Counted from the first letter of the stretch, positions 1-9,017 are shown. The stretch: DNA of 64,000 nucleotides from Sphingobium jiangsuense (GCF_014196495.1 NZ_JACIDT010000016.1:21733-85732), one strand, 5' to 3'. Notes: a model not told the origin generated them from the sequence alone. A program made the numbers and translations.

Positions 1-351
1 CTTCGCCACCAGCTTGTCGCGTCGATAGACGAAGACGAGGATCGCAATATCCGCCGTTTCCCAACGCCGGCGTTGCGGAAAGTCCCAATCCCAATGGGGA
101 GCGCCTAAGCGCCGCAAACCACCGATGTTGTGAGTATCCATGCGGATGATCGCACCCGAAGGAAGGAGCGTCGGCGCGCTGTCGGGGATCAGCGCTTCAA
201 TCAAACCGTCATCGAGCGATGTCTCGCGGATGTTGGGGAGATTGACCAGACGTTCGCACACGCGGCGGTTTGCGTCCGCGAAGACACCGCGGAACCAAGC
301 GACAACATCGGCGGGTATCACTGGCCAAGGATTCAATCTGGTTCCCCTCAT
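1..351 (-). CDS. Hypothetical protein, 3' end outside window
   Basis: An open frame of 117 codons runs from an ATG at 351 to the left edge without a stop, so the C-terminus is missing. The product begins MRGTRLNPWPVIPADVVAWF and contains a polar stretch with DTHNIGG, then HWDWDFPQRRRW, ending in a hydrophobic strand (DIAILVFVYRR). Codon use is even and there are no internal stops, which argues for a real gene. I do not recognise the family. It lies outside the leftmost dif-like repeat, so it may belong to the host replicon or to a further module to the left. No function is proposed. Confidence 0.6.
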   Translation of the reverse strand, partial: MRGTRLNPWPVIPADVVAWFRGVFADANRRVCERLVNLPNIRETSLDDGLIEALIPDSAPTLLPSGAIIRMDTHNIGGLRRLGAPHWDWDFPQRRRWETADIAILVFVYRRDKLVAK

Positions 352-526
352 CCGCCGAGGTAATTGCACTACGCAAACCGACAAAGCGCTATCTACATCG
401 GCGGCAGAGGCAGCTTGCCATCGGGAGGCTCGAAAGTGTGGGCCGTTGATCCCACCATCGAAGCTACTCGAATAATCAGCGGCGGCGCACTACGCCATAG
501 GGCAGCTACCGGTGCCCGGCGGCGGT

Positions 527-584
527 TCTATAGTAGTGCAAACGGCGACTCGTATTCGTTATGCTTATCCAGGGCGGGGCGCCA
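527..584 (+). repeat. dif-like 58-bp repeat, copy A
   Basis: This is one of three direct copies of a 58-bp sequence (others at 5039 and 15245). It matches copy C at 48 of 58 positions by hand count. It keeps the central ATTCGTTATG and the GGGGCGCCA end, but the XerC-like arm is degraded and one base of the XerD-like arm has changed (TTATGCTTATC). It is probably an old left boundary of the module ending at copy B. The flanks (352-526 and 585-766) show no gene I can support. Confidence 0.7.
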
Positions 585-766
585 GCTACCGCCGTAAGCC
601 GCCGTGTCCAGCCCGTCTGCCGCCCCGACTACGTCAGGGTAGCAGGTCCGGCGCCCCTTGTCGGTGACGGAGTTCGAATCACGCCTCGCGGCCCAGTGCG
701 AACGAGCGAGGCCACCGGGCCAGCGATGCCTTGAGCGAGCCGGCGCATATAATCGATGGCAGCGCG

Positions 767-1876
767 TTACCGACGAAAGGAAAAGAGCGCGGTTGGCAGC
801 GAAGCGGGGGCGCCCGGCTTATACCAGTTCGTATCCTGGATGTGCGAGGCAGTGACGTAGATCGTCCCGTCCGGCCCTTCCGACAGCGTATCGGGCCAGC
901 GCAATCTCTTGTCGGTCACCACCGGCTCCAGCGCATCGCCCGTCCAATATTTTACCGAATTGTCGGTTGGCGAGGTGACATAGAGTGTGTCGTCGCTGCC
1001 CATCCAGAGTCCGTCCGCGACATTGGTCGTGCCGACGGTCTTCACTGCCGCTTCGACGTCGGAGGTCGGAGTGCCCTTGCTGAGTTTCGACGTTTCGATC
1101 GAATAGAGCGTTCGGCCGGTAAGTGCCTGCCAGTAAAGCGTGCCGCCATCGTTGGAAATCGCGAGGCTGTCCGACGAGAAGGTCGGCTGGCGGCCGTCGG
1201 GCCGACGCAGCGGCTTGCCGTCAATCTCGACGATCACGTCCTTCTCGACCTGCGTCGACTTATGGCCGTCGAGCGCGCGGAAGGCGTCACCGGTGTCAAG
1301 GTCAACGACGATGATCGCGCCGCGCGTGCCGGAATCGGTGATGTAGCCGGTCTTGCCGTCAGCGCTGAAGCGAATGTCATTGAGATACGTGCCCTGCAGG
1401 GCCACCGTTTCGTCGAACAGGATCGTCTTGGTGACTTGATCGGTGGCGAGATCGACCCGGACCAGCTTGGGGCCGCCGGGAAGAATTTTTTCATTGCCGG
1501 GCGCGGCGGGGTCGAGCACCCACAAGGCGCCCCGACCATCTGCCACGATCGACTGCACGCAGACGAAATATTCGCCGACCGGCATCTCGTTCGCCTTGGC
1601 GTTGCGCCACGAATTCCATTTTTCGTCCGGATAGGCCTTGAGCTTTCCGCTCGGCAGCAGCTCGGCGACCGAGATCGGGGCGTCGTCGGTCCAGCGCGGG
1701 AAACAGACGAAGATCCGCCCGTCCTCGGTGACGCTTACGCCGGTCACCTGATGGCCGAAATCCGCGACCTTGGTGAGCTTCGAATCCGTGCCCGCGAACT
1801 TAAACGCGAACGCGGCTCCGGCTGCTGCGGTGCCGGCAACGGTGGCTCCGACGAGCGCCTTCTGCTTCGTGTCCAT
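767..1876 (-). CDS. MRJP/yellow-family beta-propeller protein
   Basis: The 369-aa product looks like the bacterial members of the major royal jelly protein/yellow family, often annotated as L-dopachrome-tautomerase-related. The N-terminus (VGATVAGTAAAGAAFAFKF) is a hydrophobic segment that could be a signal anchor. It is followed by blade-like repeats: VSVTEDGRIFVCFPRW near residue 50, GRGALWVLDP near 115, FSADGKTGYITDSG near 170, and LSEGPDGTIYVTASHIQD near the end. The start codon overlaps the stop of the upstream tandem-ABM gene by one base (TGATG), so the two are probably translationally coupled. It is last in a minus-strand operon with an aldo/keto reductase. The substrate is unknown; a small-molecule lactonase, tautomerase or carrier role is possible. 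Confidence 0.75.
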   Translation of the reverse strand: MDTKQKALVGATVAGTAAAGAAFAFKFAGTDSKLTKVADFGHQVTGVSVTEDGRIFVCFPRWTDDAPISVAELLPSGKLKAYPDEKWNSWRNAKANEMPVGEYFVCVQSIVADGRGALWVLDPAAPGNEKILPGGPKLVRVDLATDQVTKTILFDETVALQGTYLNDIRFSADGKTGYITDSGTRGAIIVVDLDTGDAFRALDGHKSTQVEKDVIVEIDGKPLRRPDGRQPTFSSDSLAISNDGGTLYWQALTGRTLYSIETSKLSKGTPTSDVEAAVKTVGTTNVADGLWMGSDDTLYVTSPTDNSVKYWTGDALEPVVTDKRLRWPDTLSEGPDGTIYVTASHIQDTNWYKPGAPASLPTALFSFRR

Positions 1877-2550
1877 CAGACTGTCCCTCTCTCAAGCGGC
1901 CGCGTGACCGACGTGTTGCTGCTCGTCCTCTCCTCATCACCAGCGGACGCAATCTTGAACGCCAGGATCTCTGCGCGGTGGATCTGGGGAGGCTCGGCGA
2001 ACAGCGAAGCGGAGCTTCCGGATAGCGCCGTGCCGACTTCGCCCGACAGATGCGCCTCGCGCCCTGCCTCGTCGGCGAAGGTATCGACGATGGCGAACCG
2101 AGTCTTTCCGAGACGCAGAGCGTACCACGACAGGGTGCCCGGCTCCCGCTCCACGGCCGATCGGGCTCCTTGCAGGAAGCGGGCAACCTCTTCCTCCGCA
2201 CCGTCCCGTGCTTCAAGCGGAACATGCAGGGCCAGGCGCGGCAGGGCGTCCGCCGCCGGCACCTTGAGGGCGAGGATGTCGGCCGGCTCGATCTCCGGCA
2301 AGCCGTTGAGGATGGTGAAGGTCTTCACCACCAGCGCCCGGCCGACCGTGCCGAACAGATGCTTCAGCCGGCCGGCATTGCCGGGGAAGGTATCGAAGAT
2401 GGCGAAGTCGGCGGGGCCAAAGCGCAGCGCGTACCAGTGCCGCGTGTCCTGCTCATGCTCGACCGGCTCCAGCGCACCCCGGAGGAATTCAGCGGCATCT
2501 TCCTGGTGGGTCGGCCCGGCTTCAATGCCTACAAACAGTGCCTTGTGCAT
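1876..2550 (-). CDS. Tandem ABM-domain protein
   Basis: The 224-aa protein is made of two similar halves of about 100 aa, each like a small antibiotic-biosynthesis-monooxygenase (ABM, dimeric alpha/beta barrel) domain. Half 1 has WYALRFGPADFAIFDTF and half 2 has WYALRLGKTRFAIVDTF. The single-domain protein at 3768-4076 carries the same pattern (WFAIQFGPSSFGIFDAF), so the operon holds three copies of one module. In ABM proteins two subunits normally pair, so this looks like a covalent dimer. The downstream MRJP gene overlaps by one base. A role in oxidation or detoxification of small reactive compounds is inferred from the neighbouring reductase only. Confidence 0.75.
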   Translation of the reverse strand: MHKALFVGIEAGPTHQEDAAEFLRGALEPVEHEQDTRHWYALRFGPADFAIFDTFPGNAGRLKHLFGTVGRALVVKTFTILNGLPEIEPADILALKVPAADALPRLALHVPLEARDGAEEEVARFLQGARSAVEREPGTLSWYALRLGKTRFAIVDTFADEAGREAHLSGEVGTALSGSSASLFAEPPQIHRAEILAFKIASAGDEERTSSNTSVTRPLERGTV

Positions 2551-2607
2551 CTTTTCTCTCCTTGTTCCGAAGGTAGCGCCTCGAGCTCCACGGAAGGCGT
2601 CCTGGGC

Positions 2608-3447
2608 CTAAATCATGGGAAGTTCGCGCGGCCGGGCGCCAAGCGGGAACGCCGCGTCGATCATGGCGAGTTCGGCGTCCGTCAGCCGCAGCGCGCCGGC
2701 GCCCGCATTGTCGGCAGCGTGCTCCGCGCTGGACGCCTTGGGGATAGCGAACAGCGATGGCCGACGCACAAGGAAGCGCAGCGCCACCTGGCGTGCTGTC
2801 GCGCCATGGCTCGCTGCAATCTCCTCCAGCACGCGGCCGCCCGGCGTGTCCGGGCCAGGGAAGTTGCCATGGCCGAACGGGCTGTAGGCAACCACGGCGA
2901 CGCCGTGCTCCTCACACCAAGGCAGCACGGCATGCTCGATCGCGCGCTCACCAAGATTGTAGAGAACTTGGTTGCAGGCGATCCGGCCCTCGCCGCCGGC
3001 TTTCCAAGCGGCATCGAGGTCGGGAACGTCGAAGTTGCTTACGCCCCAAGATAGGATCTTTCCCTGTTCGCAGAGCCGCTCAAAGGCGGCGAAGGTTTCC
3101 TCGAGGGGGTACGACCCGCGCCAATGCAAGAGGTAGCAGTCCAACCTGTCAGTCCGGAGGCGCGCGAGCGAGCGCTCGCAGGCGGCGACCGTCCCGCTAC
3201 GGGAAGCGTTGCTGGGGAGCACCTTCGAGACGAGGAAAACCTCGTCTCGCCGCCCCGCTATGGCCTCTCCGACCACAACCTCGGCTTCGCCGTACATCTC
3301 AGCGGTGTCGATGTGGGTCATGCCGAGGTCGATGCCGTGACGCAGCGCGGCGACCGCGGTGGGCCGGTGCGCGTCGTCGATATACCAGGTCCCCTGGCCG
3401 ATCACCGGGACGTCGCCGGGTGCGGCACCGAAGGGACGCCGCTCCAT
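2608..3447 (-). CDS. Aldo/keto reductase
   Basis: NAD(P)H-dependent carbonyl reductase of the AKR superfamily, about 279 aa. It shows the family signature: GMTHIDTAEMYGEAE with catalytic Asp and Tyr, then LVSKVLPSN with the catalytic Lys, then YLLHWRG with the catalytic His. Later come SWGVSNFDVPDL and the cofactor-site strand FAIPKASS. I place the start at the ATG of MERRPFG, preceded by an AGGAG-like site. A longer reading from a GTG at 3498 would begin inside the decayed DJ-1/PfpI remnant. It lies in a minus-strand operon with ABM and MRJP genes. The substrate cannot be read from the sequence. Confidence 0.88.
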   Translation of the reverse strand: MERRPFGAAPGDVPVIGQGTWYIDDAHRPTAVAALRHGIDLGMTHIDTAEMYGEAEVVVGEAIAGRRDEVFLVSKVLPSNASRSGTVAACERSLARLRTDRLDCYLLHWRGSYPLEETFAAFERLCEQGKILSWGVSNFDVPDLDAAWKAGGEGRIACNQVLYNLGERAIEHAVLPWCEEHGVAVVAYSPFGHGNFPGPDTPGGRVLEEIAASHGATARQVALRFLVRRPSLFAIPKASSAEHAADNAGAGALRLTDAELAMIDAAFPLGARPRELPMI

Positions 3448-3494
3448 GGTCTCCTGTCCCGGCGAAGACGGCCCCTGCTGCGCGGCGGCGTGTG

Positions 3495-3584
3495 TCACGC
3501 GGCCACCGCCCGCGGCGACACCTGTTCGAATCCGTCCGTCAGTAGGATCGCAACCTTCAGGCCGACGAGAATCTCATTCGCCAT
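3495..3584 (-). pseudogene. DJ-1/PfpI family N-terminal remnant
   Basis: A 29-codon frame with a good ribosome-binding site (AGGAGATGGAGAG before the ATG) encodes MANEILVGLKVAILLTDGFE and then a short unrelated tail before TGA. The motif KVAILLTDGFEQV is the first beta strand and conserved Glu region of DJ-1/PfpI proteins, which are normally about 180 aa. The rest, including the nucleophile-elbow Cys, is gone, probably by an internal deletion that brought the aldo/keto reductase close. The frame may still serve as a leader for the reductase gene. Confidence 0.6.
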
Positions 3585-3767
3585 CTCTCCATCTCCTACA
3601 AGTTGTCACTTCGAAATTGGCTTCGTCTACCCCTAACTCTTCAACCAACTAACCGTCTGCCCCGCGGCTCGCCCCCTCCGAACGCCACGCGGACCAGCGC
3701 CCCAATCAAACTCCCGCTTCATGCAGCGTCTGGGTTGATCCGCACCGCCCCGCGGGCGCCACCTGTT

Positions 3768-4076
3768 CTAGGCAGGCTGCTTCTCCGCCACGACATCGAG
3801 CTGCTCGATCGTGGGCTTCTCGAAGAGAACGCCCGTGTTCTCACCGAGCGCTTTCCCGACGTCGCCCGACAGGTGCGCCTGGCGCCCGTCTTCGTCGGGA
3901 AAGGCGTCGAATATCCCGAACGACGAGGGTCCGAACTGGATTGCGAACCACCTTACGGTCTTGGGCTCCCCTTCGACGATCGACAGCCCCTGGTTCAAGA
4001 AGGCGCGGAGATCGTCCTCTTTGCCGGGTAGTGCTTCGAGGCGTACCAGAACCGCTTTGCTGACTTGCGTTGCCAT
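3768..4076 (-). CDS. ABM-domain protein
   Basis: A 102-aa single ABM-like domain. It opens with a beta strand (SKAVLVRLEALPGKEDDLRAF), then has WFAIQFGPSSFGIFDAFPDE and ends in GVLFEKPTIEQLDVV. This is the layout of putative quinol or small-molecule monooxygenases of the dimeric alpha/beta barrel fold. It is closely related to both halves of the tandem protein at 1876-2550, which suggests duplication within the operon. An AGGAGA site precedes the ATG. It sits between the decayed GlcG/HbpS gene and the PfpI remnant. Function is inferred from the fold only. Confidence 0.75.
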   Translation of the reverse strand: MATQVSKAVLVRLEALPGKEDDLRAFLNQGLSIVEGEPKTVRWFAIQFGPSSFGIFDAFPDEDGRQAHLSGDVGKALGENTGVLFEKPTIEQLDVVAEKQPA

Positions 4077-4116
4077 CTTGAATCTCTCCTTTGCCTTGCT
4101 CGGGTTGTCGCGATGA

Positions 4117-4529
4117 TCAAAACGCGGCTGCGGCCGCCTCGGCGACCGTCTGATCCTGCGCGCCGCTGCCCCCGCTCACTCCTACCGCCCCGACTACCTG
4201 GCCGTCTTGGCGAAGTGGATGCCCCCCGGCGAAGATCATCACCCGGCCATGGTTGGAGTTCTGGATGCGTAGAACTGCTTTCCGGGCTGAGCGTTCTCCC
4301 CCAGGTCCGTGGTGGCGATGTCGAACGCGCGCGCCGTGAAGGCCTTGTTGATCGAGATGTCGATGCTGCCCACCCACGCATTGTCCATGCGGATGTGGGA
4401 GACGAGGTTGCCGCCCGCGTCGACCACGGTCACATTGCTCGGCGACCCGATCTCGCCCGCCTTGGCCTGACCGGCAGCGATCACGCGCTGTGCGTCTTCG
4501 AGCGATACGGATACTTGGCTGATGGTCAT
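4117..4529 (-). pseudogene. GlcG/HbpS-like (DUF336) gene with frameshift
   Basis: The 5' part (4529 down to about 4270) encodes MTISQVSVSLEDAQRVIAAG, then NVTVVDAGGNLVSHIRMD and INKAFTARAFDIAT, as in the heme-binding GlcG/HbpS family. After GKQFY the frame fails and stops. The expected C-terminal half continues in another frame down to 4117: SNHGRVMIFAGG, QVVGAVGVSGGSGAQDQTVA and an Ala-rich end. Restoring one base near 4267 joins them into a normal protein of about 136 aa. This is either a real inactivating frameshift or a sequencing error. It is the first gene of the minus-strand operon. Confidence 0.75.
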
Positions 4530-5038
4530 GACGTTTTCCTTGGGTTGATCGCTTGGATCATTTTCGACCGGCGTTTCGCGGCTGCCGCGTCACCGTCCCA
4601 TCGATGTGCACAGTGGCGTCGCGAGGCGAGGGCCGTTCTCAGGCTTCAACTAGCGCTGCTCCTTGTTCGTTCCTGGCGGCGTGAACAAATGCGGCAAGAT
4701 CGACGTCCCTCAAGGACCGTGGGGTGCGGGGCCGCGGTCGGAGTCATCGCAATGCGTCAAGGAACCGATCGGAACCAGATCGTCCCCGCGGCACCCCACC
4801 GGCCGTTCGAAGGCTTTGCCGACGCCGTCTTCCCGATCGCGCTGAGCCTGCTGTCAAGCCGCCCGGCAGCCCGATGAATCCGGCCGGTTGGCCAATCTCG
4901 CCGGCAAGGTCGGCCGCGCGTTGATTGCCAAGGCGCCAACATTCATGAAGCATCGCCCACAATCGAGCACGCCAAGGTGTCGAAGTGCGAGCGGCAAGGT
5001 TAAGCGGCGGAGGCCGCTAATCGGCGGTGCTCGGCGGG
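4530..5038. other. Intergenic, no supported gene
   Basis: About 500 bases between the GlcG/HbpS-like gene and copy B. Open frames occur on both strands, but none has a recognisable domain or a convincing ribosome-binding site. The segment should hold the promoter of the minus-strand ABM/reductase operon; I could not fix -35 and -10 boxes with confidence. Confidence 0.5.
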
Positions 5039-5096
5039 TCTAGGGTAGTATGAATGGCGAAATGTATTCGTTATGTTTATCCGGTGCGGGGCGCCA
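5039..5096 (+). repeat. dif-like 58-bp repeat, copy B
   Basis: It matches copy C at 52 of 58 positions by hand count and has the same orientation. It carries the XerD-like arm TTATGTTTATC, the 6-bp centre TATTCG and an XerC-like arm ATGGCGAAATG. It separates the ABM/reductase module from the copper module. The 216 bases to its right, before the end of cueR, show no gene I can support. Confidence 0.8.
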
Positions 5097-5312
5097 AATA
5101 CCGCCGACTGCCGCCGTCTTCTACGCAGGAACCGCGATGGCTATGATCGGCGAAATCGCTGGGAGTTCAACGTAGTAGGCGCAGCGGTGCGCTTCGGCGA
5201 TGCCGTTCGAATCGCTCCGGGTGAAACGAACCTAACGGGCGTCATTCACCTCGAGGCGATGCTGTACTTCCGTCACGAGGCGTGAGGGTTGTGCTGCCCG
5301 CAAACCCGATCA

Positions 5313-5702
5313 CTAACGGCGTTCGAGGGTGTCGATGATCGGACAATCTGGCCGGTCGTCGCCGTGACAGCGGGTCGCGAGGTCGAGCAGGGCGAGGCGC
5401 ATTCTCTCCAGCGCCTGTGCCTTGCGGTGCAATTCATCGGCGCGCGTCGTCGCCAGCCGCTTCACGTCGGACGAAGAACGGGCGCGATCGCTCCACAGTT
5501 CGAGCAGCGTCCGGATTTCCTCGATCGGAAAGCCAAGGTCGCGGGCGTTGGCGATGAAGCGGAGCCGCTGGACATCGGCGGCGGAATAATCGCGATAGCC
5601 GCTGTCGCGGCGCGGCGGCTGCGGCACCAGGCCGATCTTCTCATAGTGGCGGATCATCCGCTGCGAGACGCCGCTCGCGTCCGAGGCGGCGCCGATCTTC
5701 AC
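5313..5702 (-). CDS. cueR: CueR-like MerR-family copper regulator
   Basis: A 129-aa MerR-family activator. The N-terminal winged helix has [13 protein letters not shown] and [17 protein letters not shown], followed by a dimerisation helix. The C-terminal metal loop [15 protein letters not shown] has two Cys separated by seven residues, the Cu(I)/Ag(I) signature of CueR. The start is a GTG that overlaps the stop of the copper ATPase gene by four bases, so cueR is co-transcribed downstream of its likely target. It probably acts at the two dyads at 8084-8100 and 10818-10832. Confidence 0.9.
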   Translation of the reverse strand: MKIGAASDASGVSQRMIRHYEKIGLVPQPPRRDSGYRDYSAADVQRLRFIANARDLGFPIEEIRTLLELWSDRARSSSDVKRLATTRADELHRKAQALERMRLALLDLATRCHGDDRPDCPIIDTLERR

Positions 5703-8050
5703 AGCTTTACCCGATTGAGGCGCAGCGCATTGGCGACGACGGTGAACGAGGACAGCGCCATCGCCGCGCCTGCGAACATCGGCGACATCAGGATGCCGAA
5801 CGGCGGATAGAGCACGCCCGCCGCCACCGGCACGCCGATGCCGTTGAACAGGAACGAGAAGAACAGGTTCTGGCGGATGTTGCGCATGGTCGCGTCAGCC
5901 AGCCGGCGGGCGCGCACGATCGCGGAGAGGTCGCCGCGGGTCAGCGTCATCCCGGCGCTCTCGATCGCCACGTCGGTGCCTGTGCCCATGGCGAGGCCGA
6001 CATCGGCGGCGGCGAGCGCGGGCGCGTCGTTGATACCGTCGCCGGCCATCGCCAGCCTGGCGCCCGACGCCTTGAGCTCGCCGACGATCCGCGCCTTGTC
6101 GTCGGGCCTCAAATCGGCATGGACCGCATCGAGCCCGCCCACCTGCCGCGCCACGGCTTCGGCGGTCGCCGCATTGTCGCCGGTGAGCATCATCACCTTG
6201 AGCCCGTCGGCGCGCAGCGCCGCGATCGCCTCGCGGGCATTGGCGCGGACCGGATCGGCGACCGCGAGCAGGCCGGCGGGCCGGTCGTCGATCGCCACCA
6301 GCATGACGCCGGCGCCGTCTGCGCGGTGCGACTGCGCCAGTTCTTCGAGTGGTCCAGGGTCGGCACCGATCCGACGCAGCTGCGCGGCGTTGCCGATCAC
6401 CACCGACCGTCCGCCCACGTTTGCGCTGACCCCAAGTCCGGTCTGCGATTCGAAATCCTGAACCGCTGCCAGCTTCAATCCGCGCTCCTGCGCCGCCGTG
6501 ACGATCGCATGCGCGAGCGGGTGCTCCGATTGCGCCTCGACCGCGGCGGCGAGCGCGAGAAGATCGTCCTCGTCCTCGCCGGCAAGTGTCTTGGCCGCAA
6601 TAAGCCTCGGCTTGCCCTCGGTGATCGTGCCGGTCTTGTCGATGACCAGCGTGTCGACCGTCTCCAGCGCCTGCAGCGCTTCGGCATTCTTGACGAGCAC
6701 GCCGGCATGCGCCCCGCGGCCGGTGCCGACCATGATCGACATCGGCGTGGCGAGGCCGAGCGCACAGGGACAGGCGATGATGAGCACGGCGATGGCGTTC
6801 AGCAGCGCATGGCCGAAGCGCGGCTCGGGGCCGACGAAGTTCCACACTACGAAGGCAGCGAGCGCGATGGCGACGACCAAGGGCACGAACCAGCCCGAGA
6901 TGCGGTCGGCAACCGCTTGGATCGGGGCGCGGCTCCGCTGCGCCTCGGCGACCATGCGAACGATCCGCGCGAGCATCGTGTCGGCGCCGACCGCGCGGGC
7001 TTCCATGACGAGGCTGCCGGTCCCGTTGACGGTGCCGCCGGTGAGCTGCGCCTCGGATATCTTTTCGACCGGCACCGGCTCGCCGGTCAGCATCGACTCG
7101 TCGACCGAGGACCGGCCCTCGATTACGACGCCGTCGACCGGTATTGCGTCGCCGGGCCGGATGCGCAGGCGGTCGCCGGCCATAACGTCGCCGACCGATA
7201 CCTCTTCCTCCGAGCCGTCATCACGAATGCGGCGCGCGGTCTTGGGCGCAAGGTCGAGCAGCGCGCGGATCGCCTTGCCGGTGGCGGCGCGGGCGCGCAA
7301 CTCGAGCACCTGTCCGAGCAGCACCAGCGTCACCACCACGCCCGCGGCTTCATAATAGACCGGGACCATCCCGCCGTGCATGCGGAAGGTCGGCGGAAAC
7401 AGCCCGGGCGCGAAGGTCGCGACGAGGCTGTAGAGGAAGGCCGCGCCGACGCCGATCGCGATCAGCGTGAACATGTTGAGATGGCGCGTCCTGATCGACG
7501 CCCAGCCGCGCTCGAAGAACGGCTTGCCCGCCCAAAGCACGATCGGCGCGGTCAGGGTGAGCTGCACCCAAGGCGAGGCTTGCGGACTGACGATTTGCAA
7601 GCCGAGCATTTCGGCCACCATCGACACGACCAGGAGCGGTACCGCCAGCACCGCCGACACCCAGAAGCGCCGCGTGAAGTCGACCAGTTCGGGGTTGGGC
7701 GCATCGTCGAGGCTCGGTTCTTCGGGTTCGAGCGCCATGCCGCAGATCGGGCAAGTGCCCGGGCCCTCCCGCCGAATCTCGGGGTGCATCGGGCAGGTCC
7801 AGATCGCGCCCGGCGTCGCTTCGGGCTCGGGGCGCGGCCCATCGCCGAGATAGCGCTCGGGATCGCCGAGGAACTTCGTGCGACAGCCAGCGCTGCAGAA
7901 ATGATAGTCCTCGCCGTCATGTCGGGCGTGGTGCGGGGTCGTCGCGGGATCGACGGTCATCCCGCATACGGGATCGATCGCGCCGCCGGTCGCCGGCTTG
8001 GTCGCGCAGCAACTCGCGCCTTGATGATGGTGGTGATCGGCATGGTTCAT
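5699..8050 (-). CDS. copA: Cu(I)-exporting P1B-type ATPase
   Basis: An inner-membrane pump that exports Cu(I) from the cytoplasm, about 783 aa. The N-terminus is His-rich ([14 protein letters not shown]), followed by a YHS-type domain (DPVCGMTV ... FCSAGC) and a heavy-metal-binding domain (CPMHPEI ... CPICGMAL) in place of the classical CXXC domains. Then come TM helices, the TGEPVPVEK actuator, the [12 protein letters not shown] ion-binding helix, the DKTGT phosphorylation site and the [10 protein letters not shown] hinge. The ATG at 8050 has a GGAAGGA site eight bases upstream. An in-frame ATG at 8077 lies in the predicted -10 box and cannot be in the message from that promoter. cueR follows with a 4-nt overlap. 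Confidence 0.95.
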   Translation of the reverse strand: MNHADHHHHQGASCCATKPATGGAIDPVCGMTVDPATTPHHARHDGEDYHFCSAGCRTKFLGDPERYLGDGPRPEPEATPGAIWTCPMHPEIRREGPGTCPICGMALEPEEPSLDDAPNPELVDFTRRFWVSAVLAVPLLVVSMVAEMLGLQIVSPQASPWVQLTLTAPIVLWAGKPFFERGWASIRTRHLNMFTLIAIGVGAAFLYSLVATFAPGLFPPTFRMHGGMVPVYYEAAGVVVTLVLLGQVLELRARAATGKAIRALLDLAPKTARRIRDDGSEEEVSVGDVMAGDRLRIRPGDAIPVDGVVIEGRSSVDESMLTGEPVPVEKISEAQLTGGTVNGTGSLVMEARAVGADTMLARIVRMVAEAQRSRAPIQAVADRISGWFVPLVVAIALAAFVVWNFVGPEPRFGHALLNAIAVLIIACPCALGLATPMSIMVGTGRGAHAGVLVKNAEALQALETVDTLVIDKTGTITEGKPRLIAAKTLAGEDEDDLLALAAAVEAQSEHPLAHAIVTAAQERGLKLAAVQDFESQTGLGVSANVGGRSVVIGNAAQLRRIGADPGPLEELAQSHRADGAGVMLVAIDDRPAGLLAVADPVRANAREAIAALRADGLKVMMLTGDNAATAEAVARQVGGLDAVHADLRPDDKARIVGELKASGARLAMAGDGINDAPALAAADVGLAMGTGTDVAIESAGMTLTRGDLSAIVRARRLADATMRNIRQNLFFSFLFNGIGVPVAAGVLYPPFGILMSPMFAGAAMALSSFTVVANALRLNRVKL

Positions 8051-8074
8051 AGCGGGAATCCTTCCATGCCCACT

Positions 8075-8105
8075 CATATGGAGTCTGACATCATGTCAGA
8101 GTCAA
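8075..8105 (-). promoter_or_regulatory. CueR/MerR-type promoter of copA ATPase
   Basis: Read on the minus strand: TTGACT (-35, 8105-8100), a 19-bp spacer, then CATATG (-10, 8080-8075). The spacer holds the dyad TCTGACAT-G-ATGTCAGA (8084-8100). A 19-bp spacer with a centred dyad is the hallmark of MerR-family promoters. The same arrangement precedes the multicopper oxidase gene at 10812. Confidence 0.82.
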
Positions 8106-8111
8106 GACATG

Positions 8112-9014
8112 CTAGATCGTCGGCTGCGGCGACAGCGTCCCGAGCCACGCGACCAGCGCGAGGATCAGCATGGCCGCGCTCGTTTCGAGCGCGATGCTGC
8201 CCCGCAGCGCACGCACACCGCCGGAAGCGCCACCGGCGTCCCCCGATGCCAATCGCGGCGTGAGCCGCCACCGGTTGGCGGCGGCAAGCCCGAGCATCGC
8301 CGCGAACAGCACCAGCTTTGCGATCAGGAGCTGTCCGTAGAGTGTCGTCGGCAGCCGCAGGGCGCCCTCCACGCCGACGATCATCCAGACGTTGATGAGC
8401 CCTGTAGCCACGATCAGCGCGACGATGATCGAGCCGGCCACGGCAAACCCCGCCAGCGCCGAGCGTGCCGCGGCGACCGACTTATCGTCCTCGATGCGCG
8501 CGAAGAGCAGCGTGACGAGGACCGCGAGCGCGCCGAGCCAGGCACCTGCCGCCAGCAGATGCAGCCCGTCCGCCAGGCGATGGATGGTGCCCGCAGCGCC
8601 TTCGGTCACTGCGGCATGGCCCGTCCAGGCGAGCGTGCCGAGTGCGACGCCGGCGCCGAGGGTCACCACCGGCGATCGGATCTTCGCGGATTGCAAGAGC
8701 GCCGCGACGAACGCTGTCGCGAGCGCCGCGGTGCGCCACAGAAATGCGGCACCCGGCGGCGTTTCGAACAGGACGAAATCGAACGTCTCGCGACCGATGC
8801 CGGTGATCGTAGCGCTCGACATCGACGCGACCATCTGCAAGAAGGACAGGTTCGAGAGCAGCAGGCCGAGCCCGGCGAGGCCGGCGATCATCGCGCGACC
8901 GCCCAACGGTCGAGATGGGCTGGCCGCATACAGCGGATAGGCGGCCAGCCCGAACAGCAGCAGCAGATCGGCATAGACCCCGAAGCGCAGCGCCACGCCG
9001 ATCCAGTCGGCCAT
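8112..9014 (-). CDS. copD: Copper resistance membrane protein CopD
   Basis: A 300-aa polytopic inner-membrane protein of the CopD/PcoD family. Hydrophobic helices cover most of the length, starting with FGVYADLLLLFGLAAYPLYA. Conserved features include the TGHAA segment near the middle, the HRLADGLHLLAAGAWLGAL helix with paired His, and NVWMIVG with GQLLIAKLVLFAAMLGLAA towards the end. CopD works with CopC in moving copper across the inner membrane. It lies three bases downstream of copC, so the two form a copCD operon. Its 3' end abuts the -35 region of the copA ATPase promoter, which reads in the same direction. Confidence 0.88.
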   Translation of the reverse strand: MADWIGVALRFGVYADLLLLFGLAAYPLYAASPSRPLGGRAMIAGLAGLGLLLSNLSFLQMVASMSSATITGIGRETFDFVLFETPPGAAFLWRTAALATAFVAALLQSAKIRSPVVTLGAGVALGTLAWTGHAAVTEGAAGTIHRLADGLHLLAAGAWLGALAVLVTLLFARIEDDKSVAAARSALAGFAVAGSIIVALIVATGLINVWMIVGVEGALRLPTTLYGQLLIAKLVLFAAMLGLAAANRWRLTPRLASGDAGGASGGVRALRGSIALETSAAMLILALVAWLGTLSPQPTI

Positions 9015-9017
9015 CTC

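Noticed and set aside
731..2611. Long plus-strand open frame (626 codons) opposite the MRJP and tandem ABM genes
   Set aside because: It is an antisense shadow in high-GC DNA: no domain, Arg/Ala-rich, and both minus-strand genes underneath have clear family motifs.
4744..4962. 72-aa frame in the gap before copy B
   Set aside because: Overlapping open frames on both strands, none with motif or start signal.
6119..8263. 714-codon plus-strand frame opposite the copper ATPase
   Set aside because: The minus strand holds every P-type ATPase motif; the plus reading is low-complexity and has none.
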